Assembly (NCBI GenBank): GCA_964588495.1
Contig: CAZPPS010000055.1
Span: 1-7,426 of the forward strand
Source: CAVPKN01 sp964588495
GTDB taxonomy: Bacteria > Chlamydiota > Chlamydiia > Chlamydiales > JAAKFR01
Direction of reading: 5' to 3'
Length of the DNA: 7,426 nt
The notes under the pieces are model-generated. The model saw nothing but the letters and a program-made list of their open reading frames with translations, had not been told where the DNA came from and made no database searches. Positions 6,477 to 7,426 of this stretch are shown here, in pieces. Position numbers and translations under genes: made by a program. Every line of letters starts with the position of its first letter. Position 1 is the stretch's first letter.

Positions 6477-6524
6477 ATATTTATATTAAATTATCTATTA
6501 AAAATCACTATTTCTGAGGTAAAT

Positions 6525-6827
6525 ATGTCAAGGCCAGTAGTCTACGGCACAGAAACTAATCTGGAGCTGCAAATAAAAATTAATGATCAAAAATTAACGG
6601 AACATGATCAGCTCTTGGAGCAATACAGTTTGGCAGCTCAAAATATTATTGAGAAAACCAACCAGCAAAAATCTGCAATTGAAGAGCAGGGAGTTAGAAT
6701 TGAAAATTTACAGAGAAGATACGAACGCATAGATGAAACAGGTCGTAGCTTAAAAATAGCCCTTATTAGCATTATTATTTTTGCAATTATCATAGCCGTA
6801 GTAGTTATTACTGTGAAACTAATCTAA
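6525..6827 (+). CDS. Tail-anchored coiled-coil protein with Q-SNARE-like heptads
   Basis: This 100-residue protein has a good site (TGAGGT, five bases before the ATG). Residues 1-20 are soluble. Residues 24-76 form a heptad series with core positions L24, H27, L31, Y34, A38, I41, T45, Q48, I52, Q55, I59, L62, Y66, I69, G73 and L76. A single hydrophobic helix (77-98) ends the protein, so topology is tail-anchored with the coil facing the cytosol of whichever side it inserts from. The core spacing matches a SNARE motif with Q55 as the central layer, and EEQG around it resembles the SNAP-25 centre (LDEQGEQL). SNARE-like proteins that act on host membranes are known in Chlamydia (IncA and others) and Legionella (LseA). 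Two polar core residues (T45, Q48) and the short linker to the membrane weaken the case. It may equally be an ordinary membrane-anchored coiled coil. Confidence 0.75.
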   Translation: MSRPVVYGTETNLELQIKINDQKLTEHDQLLEQYSLAAQNIIEKTNQQKSAIEEQGVRIENLQRRYERIDETGRSLKIALISIIIFAIIIAVVVITVKLI

Positions 6828-7322
6828 AGCTGACGTGGCGGCTAGTGATGCGAGTGTTATGCTGTGCGCAGCAAGCTTTGTGAGAGACCGAGGGCAAGAT
6901 CCTCGCAATCGGCTTTCAGGAGTCGGTTGCAACCACCTTAAGCGGCTATATTCAAGATTCATTTTTATATAATTTTTGTCTCAAATATTTCCAAATTTAG
7001 GATGGTGTTCCAAACGCAGCTGAACTCATAACCAAATTTTTGCTCCTATGCAAGACGATTTCCTTACTTCTTCAGGGTCGAGTATTTAACCTCGATTTGG
7101 GATCATTATTCCACAAATTCAAAGAAGTTGTTTGAGTTGTGGCAATAAGCAATTAACCCACCTTAAAGATTTACAATAAAACAGGTGGTGCAGGGCTAGA
7201 CCTATGGCTGGAGCAAAAATTAAATAGGGAGTTGGAATTCCTTAAAATCATTGTTTTAATTTCAATAGTTTAATATAAAAGAATATTTATTATATTGAAG
7301 AGAGAGATGGTTTCTTCTTTCT
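6828..7322. other. Gene-free stretch with a G+C-rich block
   Basis: The first part (about 6829-6950) is over half G+C and contrasts sharply with the AT-rich sequence on both sides. It is open in several frames, including a minus-strand ATG frame at 6819-6962 (MNLEYSRLRWLQPTPESRLR..., 47 codons) that ends inside the coiled-coil gene, and none is convincing. The remainder (6960-7322) is AT-rich. A start-less plus frame there (7001-7135, including AAELITKFLLLCKTISLLLQ) may be a remnant or chance. CCACCT (7158-7163) and AGGTGG (7183-7188) form a loose inverted repeat. Confidence 0.4.
6905..6930 (+). other. Ten-pair RNA hairpin in the G+C-rich block
   Basis: GCAATCGGCT (6905-6914) pairs with AGTCGGTTGC (6921-6930) around a six-base loop. 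Two of the pairs are G-U in a plus-strand transcript and would be A-C mismatches in a minus-strand transcript, so a plus-strand RNA is favoured. No T run follows, so this is not a standard terminator. A smaller GCTG/CAGC stem with a TGCG loop lies upstream at 6861-6872. Confidence 0.4.
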
Positions 7323-7358
7323 AAAAAGAGGGGAGCACGATGCCAAGACATCGTGCCC
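7323..7358 (-). terminator. Intrinsic terminator of the minus-strand right-edge gene
   Basis: On the minus strand the sequence forms GCACGATG/CATCGTGC (7349-7356 with 7335-7342) with a six-base loop, extended by C-G pairs past a one-base bulge, and runs directly into CTCTTTTT. It begins 15 bases after the stop of the minus-strand frame entering from the right edge. Stem, T run and position all fit a Rho-independent terminator. Confidence 0.75.
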
Positions 7359-7373
7359 AATGTACGCAAAAAA

Positions 7374-7426
7374 TTAAAAACTATACTTCATATTCAAAGC
7401 AAACGAGTGATTTCCTTGAGTTCGAC
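7374..7426 (-). CDS. C-terminal end of a probable outer-membrane beta-barrel protein (5' part outside window)
   Basis: The last 16 codons of a minus-strand frame read RTQGNHSFALNMKYSF and stop at TAA 7374-7376. The alternating pattern of hydrophobic residues ending in Phe, with Tyr at the third position from the end (F-A-L-N-M-K-Y-S-F), is the usual C-terminal signal of Gram-negative outer-membrane beta-barrels, recognised by the BAM machinery. The intrinsic terminator right after the stop supports this being a real gene end, and the two other minus-strand frames stop within the same 53 bases. The family (porin, autotransporter or other barrel) cannot be told from so little. If the organism is a chlamydia, a major outer-membrane-like or Pmp-like protein would be typical. 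Confidence 0.55.
   Translation of the reverse strand, partial: RTQGNHSFALNMKYSF

Overview
The window reads as part of an AT-rich, host-associated bacterial genome. The best guess is an amoeba-infecting member of the Chlamydiae (Parachlamydiaceae and relatives). Three things point that way: the end of an F-type conjugation (tra) module, which environmental chlamydiae are known to carry on a genomic island; a large ankyrin-repeat protein; and a 182-residue membrane protein whose C-terminal motif (DGRKLYASFE...CFQP...HLFGGDIN) I associate from memory, unchecked, with chlamydial hypothetical proteins. Rickettsiales, Legionellales and other amoeba symbionts remain possible, since they share tra modules and ankyrin effectors.

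Layout. Bases 1-871 hold the 3' part of the coupling-protein gene traD and, two bases later, a small DUF3302-type membrane protein; this looks like the end of the tra operon. Bases 872-1569 have no convincing intact gene, but a start-less minus-strand reading frame (962-1201) looks like a gene remnant. Bases 1570-4319 are a two-gene unit: a 723-residue ankyrin protein with a helical C-terminal tail, then the 182-residue membrane protein 29 bases downstream. Bases 4372-4914 are richer in G+C and contain only broken minus-strand frames, probably a decayed element. Bases 4915-5321 (minus) carry a two-helix membrane protein overlapped by a small, apparently frameshifted glycine-rich membrane frame. 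Bases 5856-6116 encode a glycine-zipper hairpin protein with an internal duplication, behind a very AT-rich upstream region with regularly spaced ATTAAT palindromes. Bases 6525-6827 encode a tail-anchored coiled-coil protein whose heptad register and central glutamine resemble a Q-SNARE motif. A G+C-rich segment with a strong hairpin follows (about 6829-6950). At the right edge the last 16 codons of a minus-strand gene end in an outer-membrane beta-barrel signature (terminal Phe), followed by a good intrinsic terminator.

Taken together, the region after the tra module looks like accessory cargo: one ankyrin protein and at least four small membrane proteins, three with paired hydrophobic segments like inclusion-membrane (Inc) proteins and one tail-anchored and SNARE-like. 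The inference is a cluster of candidate host-interaction proteins between a conjugation module and an outer-membrane protein gene, interspersed with decayed DNA. No tRNA, rRNA, CRISPR array or intact transposase was seen.
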